Source: Coemansia sp. RSA 487 (Eukaryota > Kickxellomycota > Kickxellomycetes > Kickxellales > Kickxellaceae). From it: a DNA stretch of 64,000 nucleotides. The stretch covers positions 28,116 through 92,115 of the forward strand of contig JANBRJ010000068.1 of NCBI GenBank assembly GCA_027577595.1. Direction: 5' to 3'. Below are positions 48,889 to 58,430 of this stretch, in pieces. The translations under genes and the position numbers were made by a program. Position 1 is the stretch's first letter. Each line of letters begins with the position of its first letter. A model generated the notes under the pieces. The model ran no database searches and was not told where the DNA came from. It was given only the letters and a program-made list of their open reading frames with translations.

Positions 48889-49911
48889 ATGAAGGAGGGA
48901 TCCGGCGAAGAACAGAACATTGCACCTAGCGTGTACAGCCATACCTCGCGGCCTGGCAGCCACAGATACAAGAACGCCAAAAAGGGCCTTCCATTCAACG
49001 TCATGCTAGTTGGTGAGTCCGGGCTGGGGCGCACGACGTTCCTCAACACGCTGTGCGAGCGCATGGTTGTTGCGCCAAACAACGGACCCAACCCCGACCA
49101 AGCGCACATCGCCGAGCCCATGCAATTCAAGCACTACTCGGTGGAGATGGAGGAGGATGGGATGAAAATCATGCTCAATATCATCGACACACCGGGGTTC
49201 GGCGACAGCATCGACAACGAAAGCAGCTTCAACCAGATCCAAGAATACTTGGAGACACAGTTCGACGGCGTGCTTGCCGAGGAAAACAGGATTAAGCGCA
49301 ACCCTAAGTTCAAGGACTCGCGTGTCCATGCGCTCATCTACTTCATTACGCCCACGGGTCACTCGCTGCGGGAAATCGACATTGAGCTGATGAAGCGTCT
49401 AGGCAACCGCACCAACATTATCCCTGTCGTTGCGCGCTCGGATTCAATGACCCCGCGCGAACTTGTTCTGTTCAAGCAGCGTGTCATGGACGACATTGCC
49501 ACGTACGGGATCCCGGTGTTCAGCTTCCCCGATCCCGAGGAGGACGACGATGAGGGCGACGAGGAAACCGTCGAAGAGAACGCCGAGCTCCGCGCAATGA
49601 TGCCGTTTGCTGTTGTCGGATGCGAGGAAGTCGTCAATGAAGACGGGCGTCCCGTGCGTGTACGCTCATACCCGTGGGGCGTCGTGCAAATTGATAACGA
49701 CGAGCACTCGGATTTTGACCGCCTGCGTTACGTGCTCCTCAATTCGCATATCGGCGACCTTCGCGACCGCACCCAGAACGACCTTTACGAAATGTACCGC
49801 ACTGAAAAGCTCTCTGGGGCTTCGGCTATCCAGCAGGACCAGCAGGACCAATCACAACACCAGCAAACGCATGCGCAAATCGCTGCTCAGCCACGCTCTG
49901 TTGTTGCCTGA
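48889..49911 (+). CDS. Septin, Cdc11-like
   Basis: This is a 340-residue septin GTPase. The P-loop is GESGLGRTT (42-50), with Arg instead of Lys as in Cdc11-type septins. The switch motif is DTPGFGD (Asp100), and the usual G4 AKAD is ARSD (182-185). The septin unique element is present at LRYVLLNSHIGDLRDRTQND. A glutamate/aspartate-rich insert (EEDDDEGDEETVEEN) lies near residues 223-238. The C terminus is Gln/His-rich without a coiled coil. Septins form hetero-oligomeric rods and filaments at the bud neck, septum and hyphal base. Features of the P-loop argue for the Cdc11 group, perhaps with weak GTP binding or none. I start at the ATG of 48889; the frame extends upstream only with TTG. Confidence 0.9.
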   Translation: MKEGSGEEQNIAPSVYSHTSRPGSHRYKNAKKGLPFNVMLVGESGLGRTTFLNTLCERMVVAPNNGPNPDQAHIAEPMQFKHYSVEMEEDGMKIMLNIIDTPGFGDSIDNESSFNQIQEYLETQFDGVLAEENRIKRNPKFKDSRVHALIYFITPTGHSLREIDIELMKRLGNRTNIIPVVARSDSMTPRELVLFKQRVMDDIATYGIPVFSFPDPEEDDDEGDEETVEENAELRAMMPFAVVGCEEVVNEDGRPVRVRSYPWGVVQIDNDEHSDFDRLRYVLLNSHIGDLRDRTQNDLYEMYRTEKLSGASAIQQDQQDQSQHQQTHAQIAAQPRSVVA

Positions 49912-50460
49912 GTTTTATTTTGGGCTCTTTATTTTTGCTTTGGCATTCTCGTAATGTTTTTGTTTACTTTTTTTTTGTCCTTGATGCATTTTCATATTAT
50001 TCGAAATACTACTGTTCTCACCTTTATAAATGCAAGCATTTCTTATTATTTTCTTTTCAGATTTTATTGGTGCATGATTTTCGTACAATGTTTGATCGGT
50101 AGGTAGATCTGTTTCATAAGCCGTCATCAGATCAGCTCAAACATTCATATCATGTGACTAATATCATCTATGTGCCATACTTTCCGCAATGCGTGTCTAA
50201 AGAGCTACGCGAAACTAATCGGCCAACCATTTTTTTTTTACAAAATTTTAAAAGTGGATACGAACAAAATAACACTCTTTTCCCACCATTCTTCAGAACT
50301 TTATTATTCTTGCTTATTTTCCTGTTTCCAGAGAACGGCGTTATTCTTTTGTAGTTTGCTGTTGTTGTGAATATTGTAATTCAATCACAGCATTTGGAAT
50401 CAGTACCAAGAAAAAAGGAGTCTGTAAAAGATAAAAACAAGCTTTCCTTCTTAAAAAACA
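49912..50460. other. Intergenic spacer
   Basis: AT-rich sequence between septin and SPT5, both plus-strand. It holds the septin 3' end and SPT5 promoter. Nothing else seen. Confidence 0.45.
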
Positions 50461-53400
50461 ATGTCTGACGGAGTGGAAGACATGTTTGATGAGCGCCCAA
50501 AGGCACAGCGGTACTCTGACGACGAAGACGAGGACAGCGAATCGCAAAACCTAGGGACGCGTAAGAGCAGAGGACGCACCGAGTACTCGGACGACGAGGA
50601 CGATGCCGAGGACTATGACGACGATGAAGAAGACTATTCCAGAAAAAAGAGCGCTTCAGGGGTACGTACAAAAAGTTATTTTCTTTTTGCTATATGTTTG
50701 ATGCAAGATATCTGGGCTTTTTTTATTTTTTACACCAGGTTCTACAAACATCTGTGTTTAATTTCCTGTGCTTTTCCTTATTCTTCGCTTGGGGGGGTGT
50801 GCTTTTAATAGAAGAGTGGCGGGCGCAGAAAGCGGCCTAGGACGCACAACTTCCTCGATATCGAGGCCAGCGTGGATACCGATGAAGAGGAAGAGGACGA
50901 TGACGAGGGAGCGCTGGGCGACTTTATCGTTGACAACGAGGCGGAACTGGCGACGGCCGAAAAAGATGCACTCCGGCACCGCAGCGCCGTGCGACCGCCA
51001 GTGTTCCATGACGATGAGACGCTGGACGCCGACGCAATCGAGGCACAGCTGCGCGAACGATACAGCGGATACGCGGCGTCAGGTGTCGGACGCGGGGCGG
51101 CGGCACCTCCGATCGACACTGACTGGGTGCCACAGCGACTGATCATCCCAGGCATCAACGACCCGCATCTGTGGATGGCGCGGTGCGCGCACGGCAAGGA
51201 GCGCGATGCAACGTTAGCTGCGGCACGACGGGTGCTGGATCAGGGCGTGCTGGCGCAGGCACAGCGGTTCAAGAACGTATTTTCCGTGTTCTGCCGCGAC
51301 GGACTGTCTGGGTACTTATATGTGGAGGCAAAGAGCCAAGCGGACGTGCAAGCAGTGCTTGACGGGATTCCCGGCGTTTATGCGCACAAGCTGGTGCTGG
51401 TACCTATCAGTGACATGGTGGATGTGGTGAAGGTCAAGGCACATGTTGCCAAAATCAACCCGGGCTCGTGGGTGCGTGTGCGTCGCGGTAACTATGCCGG
51501 CGATTTGGCGCAAGTTGTGTCGGTCATCGAGTCGTCCGAGTCGATCGAGGTACGGATGCTTCCGCGGCTCGACTACAATGGCGAGGGCCGTGGCGGCGGA
51601 CGCGGTACGAGGCCCCCGCAGCGCCTGTTCAGCGTTGAGGACGCGCAGAGGGCCGATCCGCGCACACTGACGTCCAGACAGAATGAGATCCTGTGGAAGG
51701 GCGACCGCTTCATTAATGGGTACTTGCACAAGGACATCCGCGCGGCGTCGCTGCAGACAGAGAACGTTGGCCCAACACTCGAGGAGATAGCTAAATTCGC
51801 GGCGGGCGAGGCTGGCGAGGACGGCGACGAGCAGGCGGCCATTGCGGCGCTTGCCAGCCAGGCGGCGGCAGCATCAATGTCGGGCACGGCAGATGGCATC
51901 GAGGAGGCCAACGGGCTTAGCGCCACCGACCTTGTCCCCGGAGAACTGGTAGAGGTGATTGAGGGCGATCTTGCAGGCGTCGCCGGCGTCGTGCGCAGCA
52001 TCGAGAACGACAACGTTGTGCGTGTGGCTCCCGAGCTAGGCGGCCTGATGCGTGGCACGCGTGGAGGAGTAATGAGCTTCCCTGCGCGCCACCTGCGCAA
52101 GCGGTTCAGCGTGGGCGATCACGTCAAGGTGCTCAACGGCCGCCACCGCAACGAGACTGGCATGGTGCTCGAGGTGGCCGACGCTGTCATCACAATCCAC
52201 ACCGACATCAGCAAGAGCGAGATTCGTGTGCTGACCAAGGACCTGCGCATCTCCAGCGACGTCAGCACAGCGTCAGCGGCTGGCGGAGACCAGGGCGCCA
52301 TTGTGGGACTCGACATCCACGATCTCGTGCACCTCGAGGGCAAGCAGATGGGCATTGTGCTCAAGGCCGACCGCGACAGCCTGACTGTCCTTGACGACCA
52401 CAACAACATGCGTACCGTGGCTCTGACCGCCGTGCGCCCAACCAACAGCAGATTCGAGCGCACCGGCGTCGACTCCTCGGGAAGCCCAATCAAGCGCGGC
52501 GATAGCGTCAGGGAGATCAGCGGCGCCCGCCGCCAAGGCTCCGTGCTCCAGGTCACCCGCTTCGTCACATACATCCAGCCCCGCGACCAATCGTCCGCCA
52601 GCGGCATCTTTGCCTGTCGTACGCGCCAGGTCGAGTCGCTGAGCGCCCGGCAGAACTCGCTGGACCCGTATGCCACACGCACGCTGCGCACAGGCGCCAA
52701 CCACAATGGGCGCGGCGGTGGCGGCGGTGGTATGGGAGGACGCGGCGGGCGTGGTGGCGGGCGTGGTGGTGGGCGTGGTGGCGGGAGTGTTGGCGTTTTG
52801 CGTGGCCGCCGCGACCCGCTGATCAACAAGACCGTGATTGCCTGCCGCGGCCCGTACAAGGGCTACATGGGAATGGTCAAGGAGGTCTCGGGCAACATGG
52901 TGCGTGTGGAGCTGCAAACGAACTCGCGTGTCGTCAGCATCGAGAAAGATAAGCTAAATGTTCGCCAGCCCTCGGGCGAAACCATCCCTGCTGCGGAGTA
53001 CGGTACCCAGATGCAAGGAGGCATGGGAGGTGGAATGGGTGCCAATGGCGGTGGAGGCGGTAGCGGCGGGTATGGAAACGACCAGGTGGGCGGGGGTTGG
53101 AACGCAGGGGCTACCGCAAGCCCTGCCCCTGGTGGCTCTTCGTGGGGCGCACCGTCGCCAATGCCCGCGCGGGGCGGTGGTGGCTACGGCGATACGCGTG
53201 CTGCACCATCCGCTGCGTCGCCGGCAGCATATGGGTCGTGGGATACTACTGGTCCAGCCTCTGTCGGGCCAACCGGCGGCTGGGACGCTGGTTCTGCCGC
53301 TGGTGACACCGCCGGTGGCTGGGACGCCGGATCTAACGCGCCCAGCAGCATCGGCGGCGGAGGAGCAGATGGATGGGGCAGGGCGAGCAACGTTGGTGGT

Positions 53401-53913
53401 GGTGGTGCATCCAGCAACTGGGCATCGTCGCCTGGACCGACCACGCCTGGCTCGTTCCCACAGACCCCCGGTGGTCCGTACCCACAAACACCGGGAAGCA
53501 CCGGTGGCGGTGGCGGTGGCTACCGTGACGCACCAACACCGGGCGGCTGGTCGTCCGAGCCATCCGTCGACGGTTTCTTCACATGGGCCGTGCTACGCGC
53601 AATGGTTACGCTGGGCGGCTCTGGACAGCGGGGAACAATTCGGGAGCTTGCACCCGAGCGCCAGCAGGCCATCATCCAGCTCGAGTCTGGCGGCACCCAG
53701 GTCATCGACAGGTCCTCTGTGGGTCGCCATGACCCGCGCCCCGTGCGCGCCGAGAAGCGCGACCGTGTCATTGTGATCCGCGGCATACGCAAGGGTGCCC
53801 TGGGGACCATGATGGGAAAGGACGGGACAGAGGCGTTCTTCCAGGCTGATGGCGATGCCACTTGGCATCCGGAGCCCCTGCGCAACCTTGCCGTCTACAA
53901 CAACCGAGTCTAG
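50461..53913 (+). CDS. SPT5: Transcription elongation factor Spt5, two exons
   Basis: Exon 1 is 50461-50661 (67 codons) and exon 2 is 50812-53913, giving 1100 residues. The acidic N terminus (DDEDEDSES, DDDEEDY) leads to the NGN domain (~187-275, WMARCAHGKERDATLAAARR), which binds Spt4, and several KOW domains (first near 281, PGSWVRVRRGNYAGD). A Gly/Arg-rich RGG block is near 700. The C-terminal region is rich in GGWDAGS and TPGGPYPQTPG-type repeats, the likely target of P-TEFb kinase, before a final KOW. Spt5 with Spt4 clamps RNA polymerase II during elongation and recruits capping and other factors. Exon 1 without exon 2 would stop soon after, so the intron is needed. Confidence 0.95.
50662..50811 (+). 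other. Intron of SPT5
   Basis: Donor GTACGT and acceptor TTTTAATAG bound 150 bases in phase 0, between GGG and AAG codons. The acidic N terminus joins the conserved KSGGRRKRPRTHNFLDIEA segment. Confidence 0.85.
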
Positions 53914-54005
53914 GCTAGGGCAATCGATTATTTTCACTTTTCGTATTTCTTTATACAGATTTTTTTAGTTTCTTTCGATAGCTTGGAACACTGTGTCTAG
54001 CTAAT
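53914..54005. terminator. Convergent 3' region SPT5 / QNG1
   Basis: Only 92 bp, T-rich on the plus strand, separate the two stops. Confidence 0.4.
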
Positions 54006-55118
54006 CTAGTAGAATATGCTGCGGGTGAGGTGGATCGGGATGCTGCGCATCGACTGCGAGTGCTCCTTGGCGTAGTCCCACAGGTAAAAGTCGATCAGGA
54101 TAGCGTTGACGTGGATGCCAGCTTCAGCAATGATGCGGCGGATCTGCTCGACGGCCCAGATGCTGTTGCCGCGGATCTCTATTTCCCACGGATGGCCCGA
54201 TGCAAGTAGGCCCGGCTGCTTCGGGGGGCACGAGACAGCCGATCCGGTCCTCTTTTCGCCCTTTGAATCCACAGCCCTTTCCGACGCACTCAAGAACTCG
54301 AGCAGCTGGTCCGAGTAAGCAAGGGCACCAAAGTGGCATAATGCCTGGGGCACCCTGTAGTCCGCAAACATCGTCACCGCATCGATGTCGTAAAAGCTCC
54401 CGTGGCCCGTGCCCTCGAAGCACGCCCAAACGTCGGCCACCAGGATCTGTGCGCGCTTGTACAGCTGCACAGTGCGTCCATTGAAGCGGTGCTCGTCGCG
54501 GAAGCATGGGAAGTCGCGTACAATCAGCTCCACCAGCCGCTGCGCACTCCCCTCGCATTGCTTGATTACGTTGGCGAATTTCCCGCCGTACTTGTCTCGC
54601 AGAACCGCACCCACCTCGTACAGCACTTGGAGACGCTCCGCAAGTAACGGTGCCGGCTCCTGGTGCTCCGGATCGTCAGTGCGGAAAATGCGCGCCAGCT
54701 CTTGCTCCGACACACTGGCGTAAAACGTGGCATCGGTCATGGGTATTCCTTCACGCAGCGCCCTGTTCACCGATGCGCACAACGTCCAGTAGCCTTGGTA
54801 CGCGGTGCCATCGAGAGTCACGGTGTACCGTTTCTCTGGCGCAGACACTTTGTCTGTCCAGAACGAAAAGTTGAGCGCATCGACCACGAATATCCACTCC
54901 ACTGCATCGTCGTTTGCCACCGACGGATTCAGTGCATGCTTTTTCCATTCTGCTGCACAGTAACCGGTGCTTTGCATGCGCTTCATTATTTCCCGTGCCG
55001 CATGGCGCGCACCTGCCTCGGGAACATGCACCTCCTTGCTGTGCTTGCTTATGTACTGCGCTGACTCTAGCACCCGGTCGCTGGGTGTACGCTCCTTTGT
55101 GGTCTGTGCAATAGGCAT
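54006..55118 (-). CDS. QNG1: Queuosine 5'-phosphate N-glycosylase (QNG1/DUF2419)
   Basis: This is a 370-residue protein. Family landmarks are VDALNFSFWTD near residue 90, the segment GRTVQLYKRAQILVADVWAC, then TMFADYRVPQALCHFGALAY with the conserved Asp-Tyr-Arg-Val-Pro, and EIEIRGNSIWAVEQIR near the end. The human homolog (C9orf64) has 341 residues. QNG1 releases queuine from queuosine 5'-phosphate salvaged from tRNA or diet, so that tRNA-guanine transglycosylase can insert it at the wobble position of GUN-decoding tRNAs. The frame is open to 55229, but the added residues form a hydrophobic leader in low-complexity sequence; I use the ATG at 55118. Confidence 0.92.
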   Translation of the reverse strand: MPIAQTTKERTPSDRVLESAQYISKHSKEVHVPEAGARHAAREIMKRMQSTGYCAAEWKKHALNPSVANDDAVEWIFVVDALNFSFWTDKVSAPEKRYTVTLDGTAYQGYWTLCASVNRALREGIPMTDATFYASVSEQELARIFRTDDPEHQEPAPLLAERLQVLYEVGAVLRDKYGGKFANVIKQCEGSAQRLVELIVRDFPCFRDEHRFNGRTVQLYKRAQILVADVWACFEGTGHGSFYDIDAVTMFADYRVPQALCHFGALAYSDQLLEFLSASERAVDSKGEKRTGSAVSCPPKQPGLLASGHPWEIEIRGNSIWAVEQIRRIIAEAGIHVNAILIDFYLWDYAKEHSQSMRSIPIHLTRSIFY

Positions 55119-55349
55119 GTTTGTTGGCTTAGTACAAAGTGAAATAAAAAGAAAGAAAGAAAGAAAGAAAGAGTACAGAATAGCAATGCAAAGTTGGCGG
55201 TATAAACGGATCCAGAAAGATAAAGACAAAAATAAACTGCGAAGAGAAGGAAAAATGTTTTTTTAGGTGTTTTTTTTTCCCTGAAGAATCCAAATTTTGC
55301 TGATCCAGGAATCAACCTCCTCCTCTCCAGCCACATCTATAAACGGGGT
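55119..55349. promoter_or_regulatory. Promoter of QNG1 with GAAA microsatellite
   Basis: A run of about six GAAA units (55148-55171) lies 30 bases upstream of the QNG1 ATG (CTTT on its coding strand). A T-run near 55257-55280 follows. Confidence 0.5.
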
Positions 55350-56216
55350 TTATTTGAGTTTGCGCAGCGTAACCGAGATACGTCGGTCCTGCACATTGCT
55401 GCGTCCGTCTATCTGTGTCGGGAATCCATGTGTCCAGCGGTACCGAGCGTCTCCAGACATTGCATAGACGTCACCGGCGTCCAATCGGACCAGGACATGG
55501 TCGCCAGCGGAACCATCCTGTGGCGGAGCGAGATCCTGTGCATACCTGCATGCACGGTCAATATCTTCGTCATTATGTAGCTTCCGGAGCCGCATTGTCG
55601 CCGATCCGCCAAAACTAAACCCGATGATCCCATCCTCGAACCGCAGCAAATCGATGTGGTCGCCGATACCTTCGCCCACGTCATAGAGATTGATTATGGC
55701 CTGGTCGAACAACCGAGCGCTACGACTAGCCACAACGTCGTGCGGAAGCAGCTCCTCCATTTGCATGCATGCCGTTGCAAGAAACCCAAAGGGCGTGTGG
55801 CGGTTCGACAGTGCGCCAAAATGCATGCCCTGGTTTATCCGCGATACGTTTGGTACTGTGCTTTGCAGATTGGGAGTGCTGGAAAAATACCTTGCGTTGA
55901 GCCACTCGAAAAACAGCATGCTCAGCTTTGGTCCCAGTGCTCTGCGGTAGACCACTAGTCCAGGACCAGGATGCTCAATGACACAGTCTTTTGGGATCAG
56001 CGCTTCAAACTGCACCCGTGCCATTTCTGACTCTAGCATTTTTAAAGCAGCATCACATAGCTCGTGCTCTCTATCCTCATCTCCCACATGACAAGCAATA
56101 TCATTGTCGTCATTGCTGTCGTCGTTTATACTGTCATCTTCGCTTGAATCGCCAAACAGCTCTTGAAACAGCATCTCTTGTTTCTTACCTTCGGCAATGC
56201 TATTAGTCTGTGCCAT
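55350..56216 (-). CDS. AlkB-type 2-oxoglutarate/Fe(II) dioxygenase
   Basis: This is a 288-residue protein. After an acidic N terminus (~60 residues) comes an AlkB fold. The iron triad is complete: His187-x-Asp189 in GEGIGDHIDLLRFEDG and distal His263 in RYRWTHGF. The 2-oxoglutarate pair is Arg279 and Arg285 in RRISVTLRKLK. The enzyme should therefore be active. The loop with INLYDVGEGIGDH resembles tRNA-modifying ALKBH8-like and other fungal AlkB members more than nucleic-acid repair AlkB, but subfamily and substrate cannot be fixed by eye. It lies between QNG1 and RRP3, all on the minus strand with short gaps. Confidence 0.85.
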   Translation of the reverse strand: MAQTNSIAEGKKQEMLFQELFGDSSEDDSINDDSNDDNDIACHVGDEDREHELCDAALKMLESEMARVQFEALIPKDCVIEHPGPGLVVYRRALGPKLSMLFFEWLNARYFSSTPNLQSTVPNVSRINQGMHFGALSNRHTPFGFLATACMQMEELLPHDVVASRSARLFDQAIINLYDVGEGIGDHIDLLRFEDGIIGFSFGGSATMRLRKLHNDEDIDRACRYAQDLAPPQDGSAGDHVLVRLDAGDVYAMSGDARYRWTHGFPTQIDGRSNVQDRRISVTLRKLK

Positions 56217-56417
56217 TCCTTCTATATGTTGAGCGAAGATATATATATGTAATAACGACCAGCAATGATTAGTATTGGCTTAACTCTATATGAGCTATTC
56301 GGCTTGGCAACATGCAATCTAATAATTTTTATTTCAGGTGTTATGGAAAAAGGGTACAAAAGAAACCACGGATCGTACTGAATAGAAAATGGAAACCCGC
56401 AATATCTGGCATTATGT

Positions 56418-57791
56418 TCATCGACGGTGCTTCTTTCCGCCCTTGCTGATCTTCCTAGCTTCGCTCAGCGAGATCTGGTTGTCGTCACCATCATGCCTTT
56501 GCCGCTTCTTTCCACCTTTTCCGCGCTTTGCTTGAATCTCCTTTAGCTCCATCGCAGACGTGCGCTGTGCCTCGCTCACTCGCTCCTGGATCACCAACAC
56601 TTCGTCCATCTCGTTCGGGTAGGTCTCGAGCTTCTTGCCAATAACTTGCTCGATCCTCTGCAGGAGCTCGATGTCGTACTGCGTGACAAACGAAACAGCG
56701 CGTCCAGACCGGCCAGCTCGTGCGGTGCGGCCAACGCGATGAATGTAATCCTTGGAGAACGTTGGGATGTCGTAGTTGACAACAAGATCGACTGCCGGGA
56801 TATCCAGACCACGCGATGCCACATCGGTGGCCACCAGCACTTTCCGTGCTCCAGATTTGAACTTGTTCAGCGCACCCAGACGCTTGTCCATGCTGAGCTG
56901 TCCGTGCAGCGGAATCGCCTCAATTCCCAGGTTGCGCAAAAGCAAAGCCATACGCAGTACCTCGTTACATGTACGGGCAAACACAATCGCGGACTGTCCA
57001 GCCATCTCGTTCATCAGCCACACGAGGTAGCAGTCCTTGTGCTTGAACGGGAAAAACATGTAGTATTGCAGCAGTTTATCAACAGTGGAGTACTTTGCGG
57101 ACACCTCGACCTTGACTGGGTTCGACAGAGATGCCCGCTGCAGCTTGGCTACCTTTGTGGTCATCGTTGCGGAGAACAGAAAAGTGTTGCGCTCGCGGGG
57201 GATAACCTTGAGAATCTGGTCGATTTTCGGCCCAAAGTCCATATCAAGCAGCCTGTCCGCCTCGTCCATCACCAAGTACTTTAACGTGCGCAGCGAAAAT
57301 CCTTTCGTGTTCTCCAGATGGTCCTGCAACCGACCGGGTGTGCACACCACGACGTGCGGCTTCTTCGATAATGCGATTTGCTGCGAAATCATGTCCATCC
57401 CTCCAACAATAACCGCACACCGCGCACCGATGCCCGACCCCAGCGCCTCAAACGTCTCAGAGATCTGGTACGCCAGCTCGCGCGTCGGCGCCATCACACA
57501 AGCAAAAAGAGGTGTCGGCGTCTCCCATAGCGCCTGGAGAATCGGCAGTGCAAACGCTGCAGTCTTGCCTGAACCCGTTTGCGCAAGCCCAATGACATCG
57601 CGGCCCTGGAGCGCCCATGGGATCGACTTTGCTTGGATCTCGGTCGGAGTTTTGAATCCGAGCTTGTCGCAGGCTTCGCAGAGCTGCTTCATAATACCAA
57701 TGTCGGCAAACGTTGTTTTTTGTGTGTCGCTGCTGGTGGCTGCTGGCACCTGTCCGTCGGTGCTACCTGTGCTGCTATCACTGCTGCTCAT
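56418..57791 (-). CDS. RRP3: DEAD-box rRNA-processing helicase Rrp3/DDX47
   Basis: This 457-residue DEAD-box helicase has the full motif set: Q motif ([12 protein letters not shown]), [20 protein letters not shown] in [21 protein letters not shown], and [10 protein letters not shown]. The segment [20 protein letters not shown] and the short Lys/Arg-rich C terminus (GGKKHRR) are characteristic of Rrp3/DDX47. It acts in the nucleolus in early pre-rRNA cleavage for the small subunit. Length fits the family. The ATG at 57791 is the first in frame, with a Ser/Thr-rich N terminus. Confidence 0.95.
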   Translation of the reverse strand: MSSSDSSTGSTDGQVPAATSSDTQKTTFADIGIMKQLCEACDKLGFKTPTEIQAKSIPWALQGRDVIGLAQTGSGKTAAFALPILQALWETPTPLFACVMAPTRELAYQISETFEALGSGIGARCAVIVGGMDMISQQIALSKKPHVVVCTPGRLQDHLENTKGFSLRTLKYLVMDEADRLLDMDFGPKIDQILKVIPRERNTFLFSATMTTKVAKLQRASLSNPVKVEVSAKYSTVDKLLQYYMFFPFKHKDCYLVWLMNEMAGQSAIVFARTCNEVLRMALLLRNLGIEAIPLHGQLSMDKRLGALNKFKSGARKVLVATDVASRGLDIPAVDLVVNYDIPTFSKDYIHRVGRTARAGRSGRAVSFVTQYDIELLQRIEQVIGKKLETYPNEMDEVLVIQERVSEAQRTSAMELKEIQAKRGKGGKKRQRHDGDDNQISLSEARKISKGGKKHRR

Positions 57792-58430
57792 TTGTATTGA
57801 TCTCTATCTGTTTGCAATTCACAAGTGTATCATTAATTAAGAGTAAGCTAAAGACAAAGGAAAGAAGAGTGGAACCGACATTTGCAAACTAAAATCGATT
57901 GCCAAAGTAGCAGTGCTTTTATTTTTCGTTTTTTTTTATTTTTCAAGATGCAAAAAAGCGGTGATTAGATTAACGAGATTCACTAATCTGTCAAAAAGCT
58001 CAGAACAGAGCCCCAGCATCAAATCTCACTCCTACTTGGTCCAATTATCCATTGCATTAACGTAAAGACCGTGCACAAAAAGCATAGCCCCCATCCTCTA
58101 TATTATATGCGTTGTAGGATTTGTAAATCAGATGGCCAAACGCCAAATAAAATGTGGCATCTCTTTCTACCAACCTTTCTTGGCTTGTGCTCTGGCTGTC
58201 TTTTTGCAGCAGAAAGAGAAACAAGCTTTGGCGGTATACATTAACTGTTTCTTTTGAGCCAGGCTATTTTTGTTCTAAGCGTGCAGCTTTAGGCATAAAT
58301 CTTGATGAGAAAGGTAAAAATACGCTTTCCACTAAATCTTTTTCTTTCTTAATCTGTTCATTATATTTCTCATTTTCTAACTCCTGTTTATCTGTTGTTC
58401 GTTTATATTTCAAACTATCAATATTCCAGA
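57792..58430. promoter_or_regulatory. Divergent promoter region, RRP3 / LRR-like gene
   Basis: This AT-rich spacer holds both promoters. The final ~110 bases before 58431 are T-rich on the plus strand. Confidence 0.45.

Noticed and set aside
48406-48892. Open frames of 128 and 157 codons before the septin
   Set aside because: They arise from C/T-rich leader sequence that lacks stop codons and show no protein-like pattern.
54006-58000. QNG1, AlkB and RRP3 as a tRNA/rRNA modification cluster
   Set aside because: Same-strand neighbours with separate promoters; fungal gene order alone does not support a functional cluster.
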